Shown: positions 25,091-33,581, counted from the stretch's first letter. The stretch is DNA of 64,000 bases from Micromonospora avicenniae (GCF_900156065.1 NZ_FTNF01000022.1:1-64000), one strand, 5' to 3'. Notes: a model not told the origin generated them from the sequence alone. A program made the numbers and translations.

Positions 25091-25540
25091 ATGAGCACGC
25101 CCACGCAGGCAGCCGGACCGGACGGCGGGAGCACGCGCACCGCGGACGAGGTCCGGGGCAGTTCACTCGGCGAGCTACTGCGTGAGGTCACCACCGACCT
25201 GTCCACCCTGATGCGGCAGGAAGTGGAGCTGGCCAAGGCCGAGATCCGGCAGGAGGGCCGCAGGGCGGGCAAGGCCGCCGGCCTCTTCGGCGGCGCCGGC
25301 TTCGGCGGCTACATGGTCGCGCTGTTCCTCTCGCTCGCGCTCTGGGCCGGCCTGTCCAACGTGATGGACGGCGGCTGGGCAGGGCTGATCGTGGCCGTCA
25401 TCTGGGCGGCGATCGCCGCGCTCCTCTACTCGACGGCCAAGCGGCACGCGCGGCGCGTACGCGGACTCACGCGGACCAGCGACAGCGTGCAGCGGATCCC
25501 CGACGCGCTCAAGCCCCACCCGGAGGGAGTCACCCGATGA
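25091..25540 (+). CDS. Holin-like DUF1469 (phage holin superfamily) membrane protein
   Basis: The 149-residue product has a cytoplasmic amphipathic N-terminus (SLGELLREVTTDLSTLMRQE), a basic helix, and two membrane segments at about 73-95 and 98-118. It ends in a basic tail. This is the DUF1469/YqjE-like pattern, which is placed in the holin superfamily by structure only. There is no endolysin nearby, so it is unlikely to be a lysis gene. The ATG follows GGGGAGG, and the stop overlaps the DUF3618 start (ATGA). Such proteins usually travel with DUF3618, as here. Confidence 0.85.
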   Translation: MSTPTQAAGPDGGSTRTADEVRGSSLGELLREVTTDLSTLMRQEVELAKAEIRQEGRRAGKAAGLFGGAGFGGYMVALFLSLALWAGLSNVMDGGWAGLIVAVIWAAIAALLYSTAKRHARRVRGLTRTSDSVQRIPDALKPHPEGVTR

Positions 25541-26178
25541 GCACCGACCCCGACCAGATCCGCCGGGAGATCGAAGCCACCCGCAACAACCTGAGCTCCG
25601 ATGTGGACGCGCTGGCCTACAAGGTCAGTCCCGCCCGGATCGTCGACGACCGCAAGCAGCGGGCTCGTACCGCCTTGCAGAAGGTGAGGGACAGCGTCAT
25701 GGGAACCGCGTCGGACATCGGCCACGGCACCGGCCAGGCGGCGCATTCGATGGGCGAGCTGGCCGCGTCGGCCGCCTCCACCGTCGGCGATGCAGCGCAC
25801 TCGGCCGGCTCCACGGTGAGTGACGCCGCCGAACGCGCACCGCGCGTCATCCGGCAGAAGTCGGAGGGCAACCCGCTCGCGGCCGGTCTCATCGCCTTCG
25901 GCGTGGGCTGGCTTGCCTCGTCGCTCGTTCCGGCGACGCGTCGCGAGCAGCAGTTGGCCACCCAGGTCCGGGAGAAGGCCACGCAGCACGGCGGCGCCGT
26001 CACGGAGAAGCTGACCGAGGTCGCGAGCGAGCTCAAGGAGGAGCTGCGGGAACCCGCCGAGGACGCCACCCGGTCGGTCAAGGAGACCGCGCGGCAGGCG
26101 GCCTCGACCATCAGGGACGACACCCGCTCGGCCGGGCACGACGTGAAGGAACAGGCGCGGCAGGTCCGCCGGAACTGA
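25537..26178 (+). CDS. DUF3618 stress-associated protein
   Basis: The 213-residue product starts with the DUF3618 domain (DPDQIRREIEATRNNLSSDVDAL, 4-26). A long Ala/Ser/Thr-rich amphipathic helix region, one membrane segment (AAGLIAFGVGWLASSLV, about 117-133) and a second helical, charged tail follow. The family is uncharacterised but is linked with YqjD/ElaB-like inner-membrane proteins of stationary phase in other bacteria; that link is by analogy. Translation is coupled to the holin-like gene by the ATGA overlap. The three-gene operon ends here, 124 nt before the convergent P450 gene. Confidence 0.85.
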   Translation: MSTDPDQIRREIEATRNNLSSDVDALAYKVSPARIVDDRKQRARTALQKVRDSVMGTASDIGHGTGQAAHSMGELAASAASTVGDAAHSAGSTVSDAAERAPRVIRQKSEGNPLAAGLIAFGVGWLASSLVPATRREQQLATQVREKATQHGGAVTEKLTEVASELKEELREPAEDATRSVKETARQAASTIRDDTRSAGHDVKEQARQVRRN

Positions 26179-26302
26179 CCGACCGGTCGTCCGCCGCGGC
26201 TCGCGGTCACCTGCCGGCATCGCCGGAGAGCAGTGGCCGCGAGCTGTCGCGGATGCCCCAGGTCGGTGCGGCCCGAGATTCCGGGTCCGGGAGGGGAACC
26301 GG

Positions 26303-27550
26303 TCAGGCGGCGCGACGTACGCCGGTGATGACGAATCCGCTCGGCGGCAGCGCCGGCATCCGGCGCAGGCTCACCGCCAGGTCCTGGGGTGGCACGTCGT
26401 ACCGCATCCTGCTGGTCAGGTTGGTCACCGCGCGCTTCATCAACTCGATGGTGATCCACTCTCCGGCGCAGCGATGACCGGTGGCGTGTTCCCCGCCGCC
26501 CTGCGGAATCAGACCGAACGGGTTCGGCCGGTGGCCGTCGAAGCGCTCCGGACGGAATCGTTCGGGTTCGGGCCAGAGCGCCGGATGGTGGTTGGTGCCG
26601 TAGAGGTCCAGCAGCACCCGCCGGCCCTGCGGGAAGTGGTACCCCCGCCAGTCGAAGGAGCGCCGGACCCGCGCGGCGGCCGCCGGAAAGAACGGGTAGT
26701 ACCGCCGGACCTCCTGCACGAGGCTCTCGGTGGCCGTGTCGTCGTCGCGGACCCGTTGCCGCCAGGCGGGGTGGTCGTGCAGGGCGAGCGCGGCGAACAC
26801 GATGAACCGGTCGATGGCGACGGTCGGCCGCAGCAGGTTGAGCAGTTCGACGGCGGCGATCCCGCGGGGAAGGACCCGGCCCTGTTCGTCACGGTGCTCG
26901 GCGATCACCCGCAGCGCGCTCCCGATGGGGGCGGGCAACGTGCCTCGGCGGGTTCTGTCGACGAGCTCGGCCAGCCAACGTTCGCCCCGGCGACGGGCGA
27001 GCAACCCTCGCCAGTGCCCCGGCCCGACCGACGCCCCACCCCCGATCATGGCGTGCAGGTCTGCGGTGCGCCGGTCGACCTGCGCATCGGTCAAGGGCAC
27101 GCCGGCCCAGGCGCAGACCGCCCGGGTGAGCATCCGGCCCAGCTCCGGATAGAGCACGACGGTTCCCGCCTGCTCCCAGCGGGAGAGGCGGGCCGCCCAC
27201 TCGTCGTCGAAGAGCCGGCCCAGGTGACGGATCGCGGTCGGTGTCATCAGCGACATCAGCATCGCCTTGCGCTCGCGGTGCGCGGCGTCGTCGAGGCCCT
27301 GCACCCCGCCGCGCCCGGTCAGCGTCCGCTGCACCCGCAACGGCATGGCACCCGCCCGCGCGAAGCGGTCGGCGCCGTAGAAGAGCGTCGCGGCGTCCCG
27401 CCCGCGCAGGCAGATGGTGCGCCGCAGCAGCAGCCGGGTCTGGAAGATGTCGCCGCCGTGCCGGTCGCAGCGGGCGCCGATGAAACGGTAACCCTCGCGG
27501 AGCAGCGCGAGGCTGCTGTCCGGACTCCGGTCGGTCGGGATGCTCGCCAT
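26303..27550 (-). CDS. CYP152-type cytochrome P450 fatty-acid peroxygenase
   Basis: The 415-residue product is a P450 of the peroxygenase type, which uses hydrogen peroxide directly to hydroxylate or decarboxylate fatty acids. The heme Cys is C361 in GGGEHATGHRCAGEW, and the ExxR motif is E280-R283. The usual I-helix acid/threonine pair is replaced by R241-P242 (LLRPTVAI). This Arg-Pro pair is the hallmark of CYP152 and binds the substrate carboxylate. YYPFFPAAAARVR is also typical. The residue at the position of the decarboxylase OleT His85 is Gln (Q84), as in the hydroxylase P450-BSbeta, so hydroxylation is the likelier reaction. The ATG at 27550 follows GGAGGG. No redox partner is encoded nearby, as expected. 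Confidence 0.9.
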   Translation of the reverse strand: MASIPTDRSPDSSLALLREGYRFIGARCDRHGGDIFQTRLLLRRTICLRGRDAATLFYGADRFARAGAMPLRVQRTLTGRGGVQGLDDAAHRERKAMLMSLMTPTAIRHLGRLFDDEWAARLSRWEQAGTVVLYPELGRMLTRAVCAWAGVPLTDAQVDRRTADLHAMIGGGASVGPGHWRGLLARRRGERWLAELVDRTRRGTLPAPIGSALRVIAEHRDEQGRVLPRGIAAVELLNLLRPTVAIDRFIVFAALALHDHPAWRQRVRDDDTATESLVQEVRRYYPFFPAAAARVRRSFDWRGYHFPQGRRVLLDLYGTNHHPALWPEPERFRPERFDGHRPNPFGLIPQGGGEHATGHRCAGEWITIELMKRAVTNLTSRMRYDVPPQDLAVSLRRMPALPPSGFVITGVRRAA

Positions 27551-27665
27551 CGGGCCCTCCTGACGCGGGTGGCGGCGGGGCGGCCCCCTCGGCCCCTGTC
27601 GTCTACCCGGGTCCGGGGGTGCTGAATCCCGAGCGGGCGTACGGGAGATGGTGGGTGGTCGTCGG

Positions 27666-27705
27666 GGGAGGGGCCAGCGGATCACGACATCCGCTGGCCC
27701 CTCCC
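27666..27705. repeat. Perfect 17-bp hairpin between divergent genes
   Basis: GGGAGGGGCCAGCGGAT (27666-27682) pairs exactly with 27689-27705 over a 6-nt loop. It lies about 110 nt upstream of both the P450 gene and the gene at 27814, so it is not placed as a terminator for either. It may be an operator, a premature terminator or a relic. Confidence 0.6.
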
Positions 27706-27813
27706 AGGAGCGCGGAAACCTGGTTGGCTGCGGTGAGCGGCTCAGCCCGTGGAGCGCCGTCCGGCGCTGCGAGCGGGTACGCCGGCGGGCACACGGATCA
27801 CGGGGAGGCGGAA

Positions 27814-28239
27814 ATGCGGGGGAACAGCTCGTCGCGGTGGCGGCGGACGACCGGTGCGCCCGGCGGCGGGCCGGGCAGGGCGGGCGGCCGCCCGCTCGAC
27901 CTGGCGTCGGGTGCTGCGGAGACCCCGCTGATCGCGCCGCCACGGCGGCCCGCCCCGCCACCTCGGCACTTCACGGTGCACCTGGGCTTCGTCGCGGCCG
28001 GCCTGGCGCAGGCCCGCGAACTGGCCGTCGGTTACGCCGAGGCGCTGAGCCTGCTCCGGCCCGAACTGGCACTCGGTGCGGCAGCCCTCTCGGCGGCCGA
28101 TGCCTGGCACCGGGCCGAGCGACTCTTCTGCGGCGCGGTCGGCCCGGACGGTGAGCACTGCGTCGATGTGGCCGGTCACCCCGGCTTCCACCACGCTCCC
28201 GGACCGGGCGGGCTCGGCTGGGGCGACGGTGACTCGTGA
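27814..28239 (+). CDS. Hypothetical protein
   Basis: The 141-residue product has a basic, Gly/Pro-rich N-terminal 50 residues and then an Ala-rich helical region of about 60 residues. A short His/Gly tail with CGAVGPDGEHCVDVAGHPGFHH ends it; this could bind a metal. I do not recognise a family. The ATG follows GGGGAGG at good spacing, and the codon bias is normal, so it is probably real. It converges on the DUF397 gene and has no operon partner. Confidence 0.55.
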   Translation: MRGNSSSRWRRTTGAPGGGPGRAGGRPLDLASGAAETPLIAPPRRPAPPPRHFTVHLGFVAAGLAQARELAVGYAEALSLLRPELALGAAALSAADAWHRAERLFCGAVGPDGEHCVDVAGHPGFHHAPGPGGLGWGDGDS

Positions 28240-28327
28240 CCCGGTTACCCGGGCGGAGGGCGGCGCGGCGAACCCGCACCGCTCCTTCGCCGGACCCGCG
28301 TCGGTCAGGCCCGGTGCGGAGCTGGCC

Positions 28328-28546
28328 TCAGGCCAGGTCGAACTCGCCGTCCTGGGCGCCGGCGACGAACGCGTCCCACTCGGCCTGCGTGAAGACCAGG
28401 ACCGGCCCGTCCGGCTCGGCGGAGTTGCGCATGCCGATCAGGTCGTCGACGAAGGCAACCTCCACGGCGCTGTCGGAGGTGTCACTCTCGGCCCGCTGCC
28501 AGACCGCCCGGGACAGGTCGAAGTCTCCCTTGGGGTGCTGAGCCAT
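28328..28546 (-). CDS. DUF397 domain protein
   Basis: The 72-residue product matches DUF397: a Trp (AVWQRAES), a short acidic middle, RNSAEPDGPVLVFTQAEWDAFVAGA, and an acidic end. In actinomycetes such proteins usually sit beside an XRE-type helix-turn-helix regulator and act with it in a toxin/antitoxin-like or developmental switch (the BldB/WhiJ type of pair). No such regulator is seen within several kb. The ATG at 28546 has GGAGG 7 nt upstream. It is divergent from pepN. Confidence 0.85.
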   Translation of the reverse strand: MAQHPKGDFDLSRAVWQRAESDTSDSAVEVAFVDDLIGMRNSAEPDGPVLVFTQAEWDAFVAGAQDGEFDLA

Positions 28547-28617
28547 GGTCATTCCTCCAGTGCACACGGGTCGAAGGCGGGAAGCACATATGGATCCCTA
28601 TCGGGCAGGATAAGCGG

Positions 28618-31134
28618 ATGCCCAGCCTTACCCGTGTAGAGGCGACCGCGCGTGGCGCGGCGATTACCGTCGAGTCCTACGAAGTGGACCTCGACCTGAC
28701 CGGTGGCCCGGAGCTGTTCCGTTCGCACGTGACGATCCGGTTCCGGGCGGTTCCCGGCGTCGACACGTTCGCCGAGGTGAAGCCCGCGAAGCTGCTGGCG
28801 GTACGCCTCAACGACGAGGACCTCGACCCCGCGCTGCTGACCGACAACCGGCTCCCTCTGAGCGGGCTGCGGGAGCGCAACACGCTGATTGTCGAGGCGG
28901 AGATGGCGTACTCGAACACGGGTGAGGGCCTCCACCGCTTCGTCGACCCGGCTGACGGGGAGACCTACCTCTACGCCATGTCGTTCCTCGACGACGTGCA
29001 GCGCATCTTCCCCGCCTTCGACCAGCCCGACCTGAAGGCGTCGTTCACGCTCACCGTCACCGCACCTGAGGAGTGGACGGTCGCGGCGAACGAACAGGTC
29101 GTCGCCACGCCCCGGCCCGGGCGTTGGGAGTTCGCCCCGACCCGGCCGCTCTCCACGTACCTCTTCACGTTGATCGCGGGGCCGTACCACGTCCGGCGGG
29201 ACGAGCACGACGGGATCCCGCTCGCCGTCTACTGCCGCCGGTCGCTGGCCGAGCACCTCGACGCCGACGCCGACGAGATCTTCACCGTCACCAAGCAGAG
29301 CTTCGACCGGTTCCACGAGCTGTTCACCGAGCGCTATCCGTTCGGCAAGTACGACCAGGCGTTCGTGCCGGAGTTCAACGCCGGTGCCATGGAGAACCCC
29401 GGCCTGGTCACCTTCCGCGACGACCTCGTGTTCCGGTCCGCGGTGACCGACACCGAGCGTGAGCGGCGGGCCACCACCATCGCGCACGAGATGGCGCACA
29501 TGTGGTTCGGTGACCTGGTCACCATGCGCTGGTGGGACGACCTCTGGCTCAACGAGTCCTTCGCCGACTACCTGGGCACCCGGGTGACCGCGGAGGCGAC
29601 CCGGTTCGACCGGGCGTGGACCACGTTCGCCCTGCGCCGGAAGGCGTGGGGGTACGCGGCCGACCAGCGCCCCTCCACTCACCCGGTCGCCCCGCACGAG
29701 GTGGTCGACGCGGCGGAGGGCCTGTTGAACTTCGACGGCATCTCGTACGCCAAGGGCGCGAGCGTGCTGCGACAGCTGGTCGCCTGGCTGGGCGACGAGG
29801 CATTCCTGGCCGGGTTGAACCGCCACTTCGCGACGCACCGGTTCGGCAACGCGACGCTCGCCGACCTGCTCGCCAACCTCTCGGCGGCCAGCGGTCGTGA
29901 CCTCGCCGACTGGGCCGAGCGCTGGCTGCGCCAGGCGCAGGTGAACACGCTGCGAGCCGAGGTGACCGTAGACGCGGACGGGCGCTACCGGGAAGTCGCA
30001 GTGGTGCAGACCGCGCCCGAGTCGCACCCGGTGCTGCGTCCGCACCGCATCGGCGTCGGCCGGTACGCCGCCGACGGCACGGTCGACCGCATCGAGGTGG
30101 ACGTGGCCGCCGACGCGCCGGACGGCCGGACGGTGCTGGACGAGCTGACCGGCCTCCCGGCCGCCAGACTGCTACTGCCCAACGACGGTGACCTCACATA
30201 TGCGAAGGTGCGCCTCGACCCCGCCTCGGCGGACGCCGTGCCGTTGGTGCTGCCCGGTCTGGCCGATCCGTTGGCCCGGGCGCTGCTCTGGCGGGAGGCC
30301 TTGGACGCGGCGACCGACGGGGAGCGGCCGGTGAGCGGGCTGGTCTCGCTGATCGCCGCGGCGCTTCCCGCCGAGACCGAGGTGATCATCGCCGAGGACC
30401 TGTTGGCGCAGAGCCGGTCGCTGGTCGACCGCTATCTCGACGCGGCGACCCGCGAGGCGTCGCTCGCCCTGATCGCGGAGGCCTGCGCCACCCTGCTGCG
30501 CGGCGCGCCGTCCGGCGGGTCGCTTCAACTCGCCGCCGCGCGCGGGCTGATCAGCGCCACCACCGACACCGACCTGCTGGTCGGCTGGCTCGCCGGCCGG
30601 GCGGTGCCGGCGGGACTGTCCGTCGACGCCGAGCTGCGCTGGGCGGTGCTGCGCCGCCTGGTCGTGCTCGGTGCGGCCGGCGAGCCGGAGATCGTTGCCG
30701 AGGCCGCGGCCGACCGCAGCGCGGCCGGCGCCGAACAGGCCGCCCGGTGCCGCGCCGCGCTCCCTGACGCGGACGCCAAGCGCGCCGCCTGGGAGATCGT
30801 GGTGAGCAACACGGAGCTCTCCAATCGGCTGGTGGAGGCGGCCGCGGAAGGCTTCTGGCAACCCGAGCAGGCCGAGCTGACCTCGCCGTACGTCGACCGG
30901 TACTTCGCCGACATGCCGGCCACCGCGCGGCTGCGTACTCCCTGGACCGCCGACCGGGTCGCCGGCCTCGCCTTTCCCCGTTACGCGGTGGCGCAGCCCA
31001 CCCGGGAGGCGGCGGCGGCGCTGCTGGCTCGCGACGACCTGACGCCCGGCCTGCGCCGGGTGGTCACCGATGCGGACGACGACCTGCGCCGGGCGCTGAT
31101 CGTCCGCACGGCGGTCGCGGCCGCCACCGCCTGA
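28618..31134 (+). CDS. pepN: Aminopeptidase N (M1 family)
   Basis: This zinc aminopeptidase removes N-terminal residues from peptides in the cytoplasm. The 838-residue product has the substrate-binding GAMEN motif (256-260) and the zinc site HEMAH (290-294) with the third ligand E313 in WLNE. A helical C-terminal domain of the actinobacterial type follows. Length is normal for the Streptomyces/mycobacterial PepN. The ATG at 28618 is 71 nt from the DUF397 start on the other strand. It is monocistronic and ends before a hairpin terminator. Confidence 0.95.
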   Translation: MPSLTRVEATARGAAITVESYEVDLDLTGGPELFRSHVTIRFRAVPGVDTFAEVKPAKLLAVRLNDEDLDPALLTDNRLPLSGLRERNTLIVEAEMAYSNTGEGLHRFVDPADGETYLYAMSFLDDVQRIFPAFDQPDLKASFTLTVTAPEEWTVAANEQVVATPRPGRWEFAPTRPLSTYLFTLIAGPYHVRRDEHDGIPLAVYCRRSLAEHLDADADEIFTVTKQSFDRFHELFTERYPFGKYDQAFVPEFNAGAMENPGLVTFRDDLVFRSAVTDTERERRATTIAHEMAHMWFGDLVTMRWWDDLWLNESFADYLGTRVTAEATRFDRAWTTFALRRKAWGYAADQRPSTHPVAPHEVVDAAEGLLNFDGISYAKGASVLRQLVAWLGDEAFLAGLNRHFATHRFGNATLADLLANLSAASGRDLADWAERWLRQAQVNTLRAEVTVDADGRYREVAVVQTAPESHPVLRPHRIGVGRYAADGTVDRIEVDVAADAPDGRTVLDELTGLPAARLLLPNDGDLTYAKVRLDPASADAVPLVLPGLADPLARALLWREALDAATDGERPVSGLVSLIAAALPAETEVIIAEDLLAQSRSLVDRYLDAATREASLALIAEACATLLRGAPSGGSLQLAAARGLISATTDTDLLVGWLAGRAVPAGLSVDAELRWAVLRRLVVLGAAGEPEIVAEAAADRSAAGAEQAARCRAALPDADAKRAAWEIVVSNTELSNRLVEAAAEGFWQPEQAELTSPYVDRYFADMPATARLRTPWTADRVAGLAFPRYAVAQPTREAAAALLARDDLTPGLRRVVTDADDDLRRALIVRTAVAAATA

Positions 31135-31211
31135 CCCACCCTCGGACGCGCCGCCCCGCCGACCGGGCGCCCCGGCGACCGGATGCTTCGGCGGCGGGGT
31201 GCTTCGGTGGC

Positions 31212-31239
31212 GGGGTGCGCACCCCCAGGTGCGCACCCC
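31212..31239. terminator. Bidirectional terminator between pepN and the FAD monooxygenase
   Basis: GGGGTGCGCAC (31212-31222) pairs with GTGCGCACCCC (31229-31239). It is embedded in short direct repeats (GCTTCGG-GGCGGGGTGC twice at about 31186-31219). It lies between two convergent genes. Confidence 0.65.
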
Positions 31240-31247
31240 TGGGGCCG

Positions 31248-32453
31248 TCAGCGCAACGCCGGCTCGGTGGTGACCGGCGCGTCCCAGTCGATGACGTGGC
31301 GCTGCTCGGGGCCCAGCGTCCGCTCCGGGTTCATGGCGGTCCGCATGAGCAGCGGCATGAGCATCGGCATGAGCGTCCTGGCCAGCGGACCGGGTGCCTT
31401 GGTGTGGTTGATCCGTGCCGCCCGTGCGGCGATCCGCTCCACCCGGGCCCGCCGAAGCCGTTCGTACGCGGCGAAGGCCGACGGGACGTCGGGCAGATCC
31501 CGCAGGCAGCGGGCGAGTTGCACGGCGCTCTCGATCGCCAGCGACGCGCCCTGGCCGGAACTGTTCGACGGCGCGTGCGCCGCGTCACCCACCAGCACCA
31601 TCCGGCCACGGTGCCAGCGCGGCACCGGGGGCATGATCAGCAGGGAGCCCACCGTCTGGAGGCTCTCGGGGTCGGTCGTACCCACGAGTTGGGCGCCGGG
31701 GTCGTCGTCGCCGTACGCGGTGCGGAGCCGGCGCAGCCACTCCTGCGGGGGCACCGCGCGCGCCTCGGTGAGCGTCATCGGATGCTCCTGCGGCAGGTTC
31801 GCTCCCCAGCGCGTGCCGCCGCCCGGCTCCGGCCAGTAGAGGTAGTACGCCTGCCGGCCGAAGGCGAACGTCATGGTGCCCGGTTCGGCGGACACCTCGT
31901 GCCGGGCGACCGCCTCGAAACCGAGCAGGCCGGTGCCGTGGGGACCCGGCGCGGCCGGGTCGATGAGCGTACGCACCGTGGAGCGGATTCCGTCGGCGCC
32001 GACGAGGACGTCGGCCGTGGCGGTACTGCCGTCGGCGAAGAGCGCCGTGACGCCGTCCCCGCCCTCCCGTACGTCGACCAGGCGTTTGTCGTGTTCGATC
32101 ACGATGCCCTCGGCGACGGCGTGGTCGTGCAGCGCCCGATGGAGTTCGGCTCGGTGGACCACCCGCGGCGGCGGTGTGTCGGCCAGGCCCGGCAGCTCGA
32201 CGGATTTCCGGCCGAAGGCCATCACCGAGCGGTGGACGGGGGTCGCGATCGCGGTGACCGCACGGTCGGCGTTGACGGCGCCCAGCGCGGCGACGCCGTT
32301 GGGGGCGAGTGCGAGGGTGCCGCCGATGCCGTCGGCGGTGCTCGGGTACGCCTCGTGGACGGTCGCCGTGATGCCCGCTCGGTTCAGTGCGAGCGCGGTC
32401 ACCGGGCCGGCGATCCCGCCGCCGATGACGATGGCGGTTTCAACTGTCGTCAT
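31248..32453 (-). CDS. FAD-dependent monooxygenase (PHBH-like, group A)
   Basis: The 401-residue product has the N-terminal FAD-binding GGGIAG loop (11-16), a DG motif (VGADGIRSTVR) and the second FAD motif GDAAHAPSNSSGQGASLAIE. These are typical of single-component aromatic or polyketide hydroxylases. The substrate is not clear, and no aromatic pathway genes are nearby. The ATG at 32453 follows GAGAGGAAC. A PadR-family regulator is encoded upstream in the same direction, but a terminator separates the two, so control, if any, acts in trans at its own promoter. Confidence 0.88.
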   Translation of the reverse strand: MTTVETAIVIGGGIAGPVTALALNRAGITATVHEAYPSTADGIGGTLALAPNGVAALGAVNADRAVTAIATPVHRSVMAFGRKSVELPGLADTPPPRVVHRAELHRALHDHAVAEGIVIEHDKRLVDVREGGDGVTALFADGSTATADVLVGADGIRSTVRTLIDPAAPGPHGTGLLGFEAVARHEVSAEPGTMTFAFGRQAYYLYWPEPGGGTRWGANLPQEHPMTLTEARAVPPQEWLRRLRTAYGDDDPGAQLVGTTDPESLQTVGSLLIMPPVPRWHRGRMVLVGDAAHAPSNSSGQGASLAIESAVQLARCLRDLPDVPSAFAAYERLRRARVERIAARAARINHTKAPGPLARTLMPMLMPLLMRTAMNPERTLGPEQRHVIDWDAPVTTEPALR

Positions 32454-32669
32454 GTTCCTCTCCCTGGTGGTCGATGCGGGTGCGTGGCACCGACGCGGTG
32501 TCGTCGGTGCGTGCGTGGTCGCGCCGACGTGCTGTGTCGGCGTGCGTGGCGGCACCGACGGTGTCGTCGCTGTCCGCCTTGGCGCACCTACCTGGGAGGG
32601 AAGCCCGGCTATCCTCGTGATTGCCGCTTCGGGGCCGAGCACCTTCCCAGGTGCGGTGCCGAGGTATGC

Positions 32670-32703
32670 GCCCCGGCGCGGTGTTGGCGCACCGCGCCGG
32701 GGC
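32670..32703 (-). terminator. padR terminator
   Basis: GCCCCGGCGCGGTG (32670-32683) pairs with 32690-32703 across a 6-nt loop, 9 nt after the PadR gene stop. It separates that gene from the monooxygenase gene. Confidence 0.75.
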
Positions 32704-32711
32704 CGTCCGTC

Positions 32712-33359
32712 TCACTGCGTCGCGTCGCCCCTCTCGGTGGGTCCGGTCAGTTCGGGTGGCAGCTCACCTGTCTCGTGGAAGGTGCGCCACTGGTCGAGCC
32801 CTGGATAGGTGCCGGCGGTGAACTCGGCGAGCAGGTCGCGGACCCAGGCGGCCTCGGCCTCCTGGATGGCCAGCTCGTACTCGGACTCGACCAGAAGCAG
32901 CCGGGGGAGCTGCCGCTGGTACTCCGCGAGGCTGTCGCGCCCGGCCTGGAGGGTCTCCTCCAGCTTCGAGAGGCGTTGACGTAGCAGCGCCACCACCTCG
33001 TCGGGCGGAAGGACGGCCAGCACGCTGAGCCCGGCCCGGAACCGGTGATGCTCCGGCTCCGGGGTGGACACCAGCTCCCGCGCCCAGTCGCGCATCTCCG
33101 CGTGGCCCTCGTCGGTGATCCGGTAGACCGTGCGCTCGGGGCGCCGGCCTGCGCGCACGCTCTCCACGGCCTCGATCAGGCCGTGCCGGTCCATGTTGCG
33201 GATCACCGTGTAGAACGACCCCCACTTGATGTCCATGTCCTGGTCCTTGCCCCAGGCGCGCAGGGTCGTGGCGATCTCGTACGGGTGCATGGGCCGCTGG
33301 GCGAGGGCGGACAGCACGGCAAGGGCGAGCAGGTTGCCGACTCGGCGTTGCTTCGGCAC
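32712..33359 (-). CDS. PadR-family transcriptional regulator
   Basis: The 215-residue product has an N-terminal winged helix (LALAVLSALAQRPMHPYEIATTLR, about 10-33) with the PadR signature, then a C-terminal helical Vir-like domain used for dimer formation. PadR proteins are usually repressors that respond to small aromatic or lipophilic compounds. The GTG at 33359 follows GGAGGG. Its own promoter (TTGCGC-N18-TATACT) and an overlapping inverted repeat are visible, which suggests autorepression. The next gene in its direction is the FAD monooxygenase, a plausible target. Confidence 0.9.
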   Translation of the reverse strand: MPKQRRVGNLLALAVLSALAQRPMHPYEIATTLRAWGKDQDMDIKWGSFYTVIRNMDRHGLIEAVESVRAGRRPERTVYRITDEGHAEMRDWARELVSTPEPEHHRFRAGLSVLAVLPPDEVVALLRQRLSKLEETLQAGRDSLAEYQRQLPRLLLVESEYELAIQEAEAAWVRDLLAEFTAGTYPGLDQWRTFHETGELPPELTGPTERGDATQ

Positions 33360-33386
33360 GGGCCCTCCCTTCCTTCGTTCACGATT

Positions 33387-33400
33387 ACTTGTAGACGAGT
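33387..33400 (-). promoter_or_regulatory. Candidate PadR operator
   Basis: ACTTG-TAGA-CGAGT on the plus strand is an inverted repeat with one mismatch. It overlaps the last 3 bases of the padR -10 box and the predicted transcription start, where a bound repressor would block transcription. Confidence 0.4.
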
Positions 33401-33427
33401 ATACGGATCCGAGTGTGGCGAGCGCAA
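33398..33427 (-). promoter_or_regulatory. padR promoter
   Basis: On the minus strand TTGCGC (33427-33422) and TATACT (33403-33398) are 18 nt apart, about 39 nt before the GTG. The -10 box is close to the housekeeping consensus. Confidence 0.55.
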
Positions 33428-33569
33428 CGTCTTTGACTTCACGGAGCCGTGGGTGCAGAGCGAGCCGGGTGGCACGGCTGCCGTTGATCGTCGCGTCCCC
33501 GGGCGGCCCGGCGGGCGCGCGTGGTGCGGACCACGTCACCACCGAGGGTGCTCGCGGCGGCCTCCGGCC

Positions 33570-33575
33570 TACGAT
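33570..33575 (+). promoter_or_regulatory. -10 box for leaderless nadD
   Basis: TACGAT ends 6 nt before the GTG at 33582, and there is no Shine-Dalgarno sequence. Confidence 0.5.
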
Positions 33576-33581
33576 CACTGG

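Noticed and set aside
25091..25540. Holin-like gene as a sign of a prophage
   Set aside because: There is no endolysin, integrase or structural gene nearby, and DUF1469 proteins are named holin-like by fold only.
26303..33359. P450 plus FAD monooxygenase plus regulator as a biosynthetic gene cluster
   Set aside because: No core biosynthetic enzyme (PKS, NRPS, terpene synthase, RiPP precursor) is present, the genes point in different directions, and pepN lies between them.
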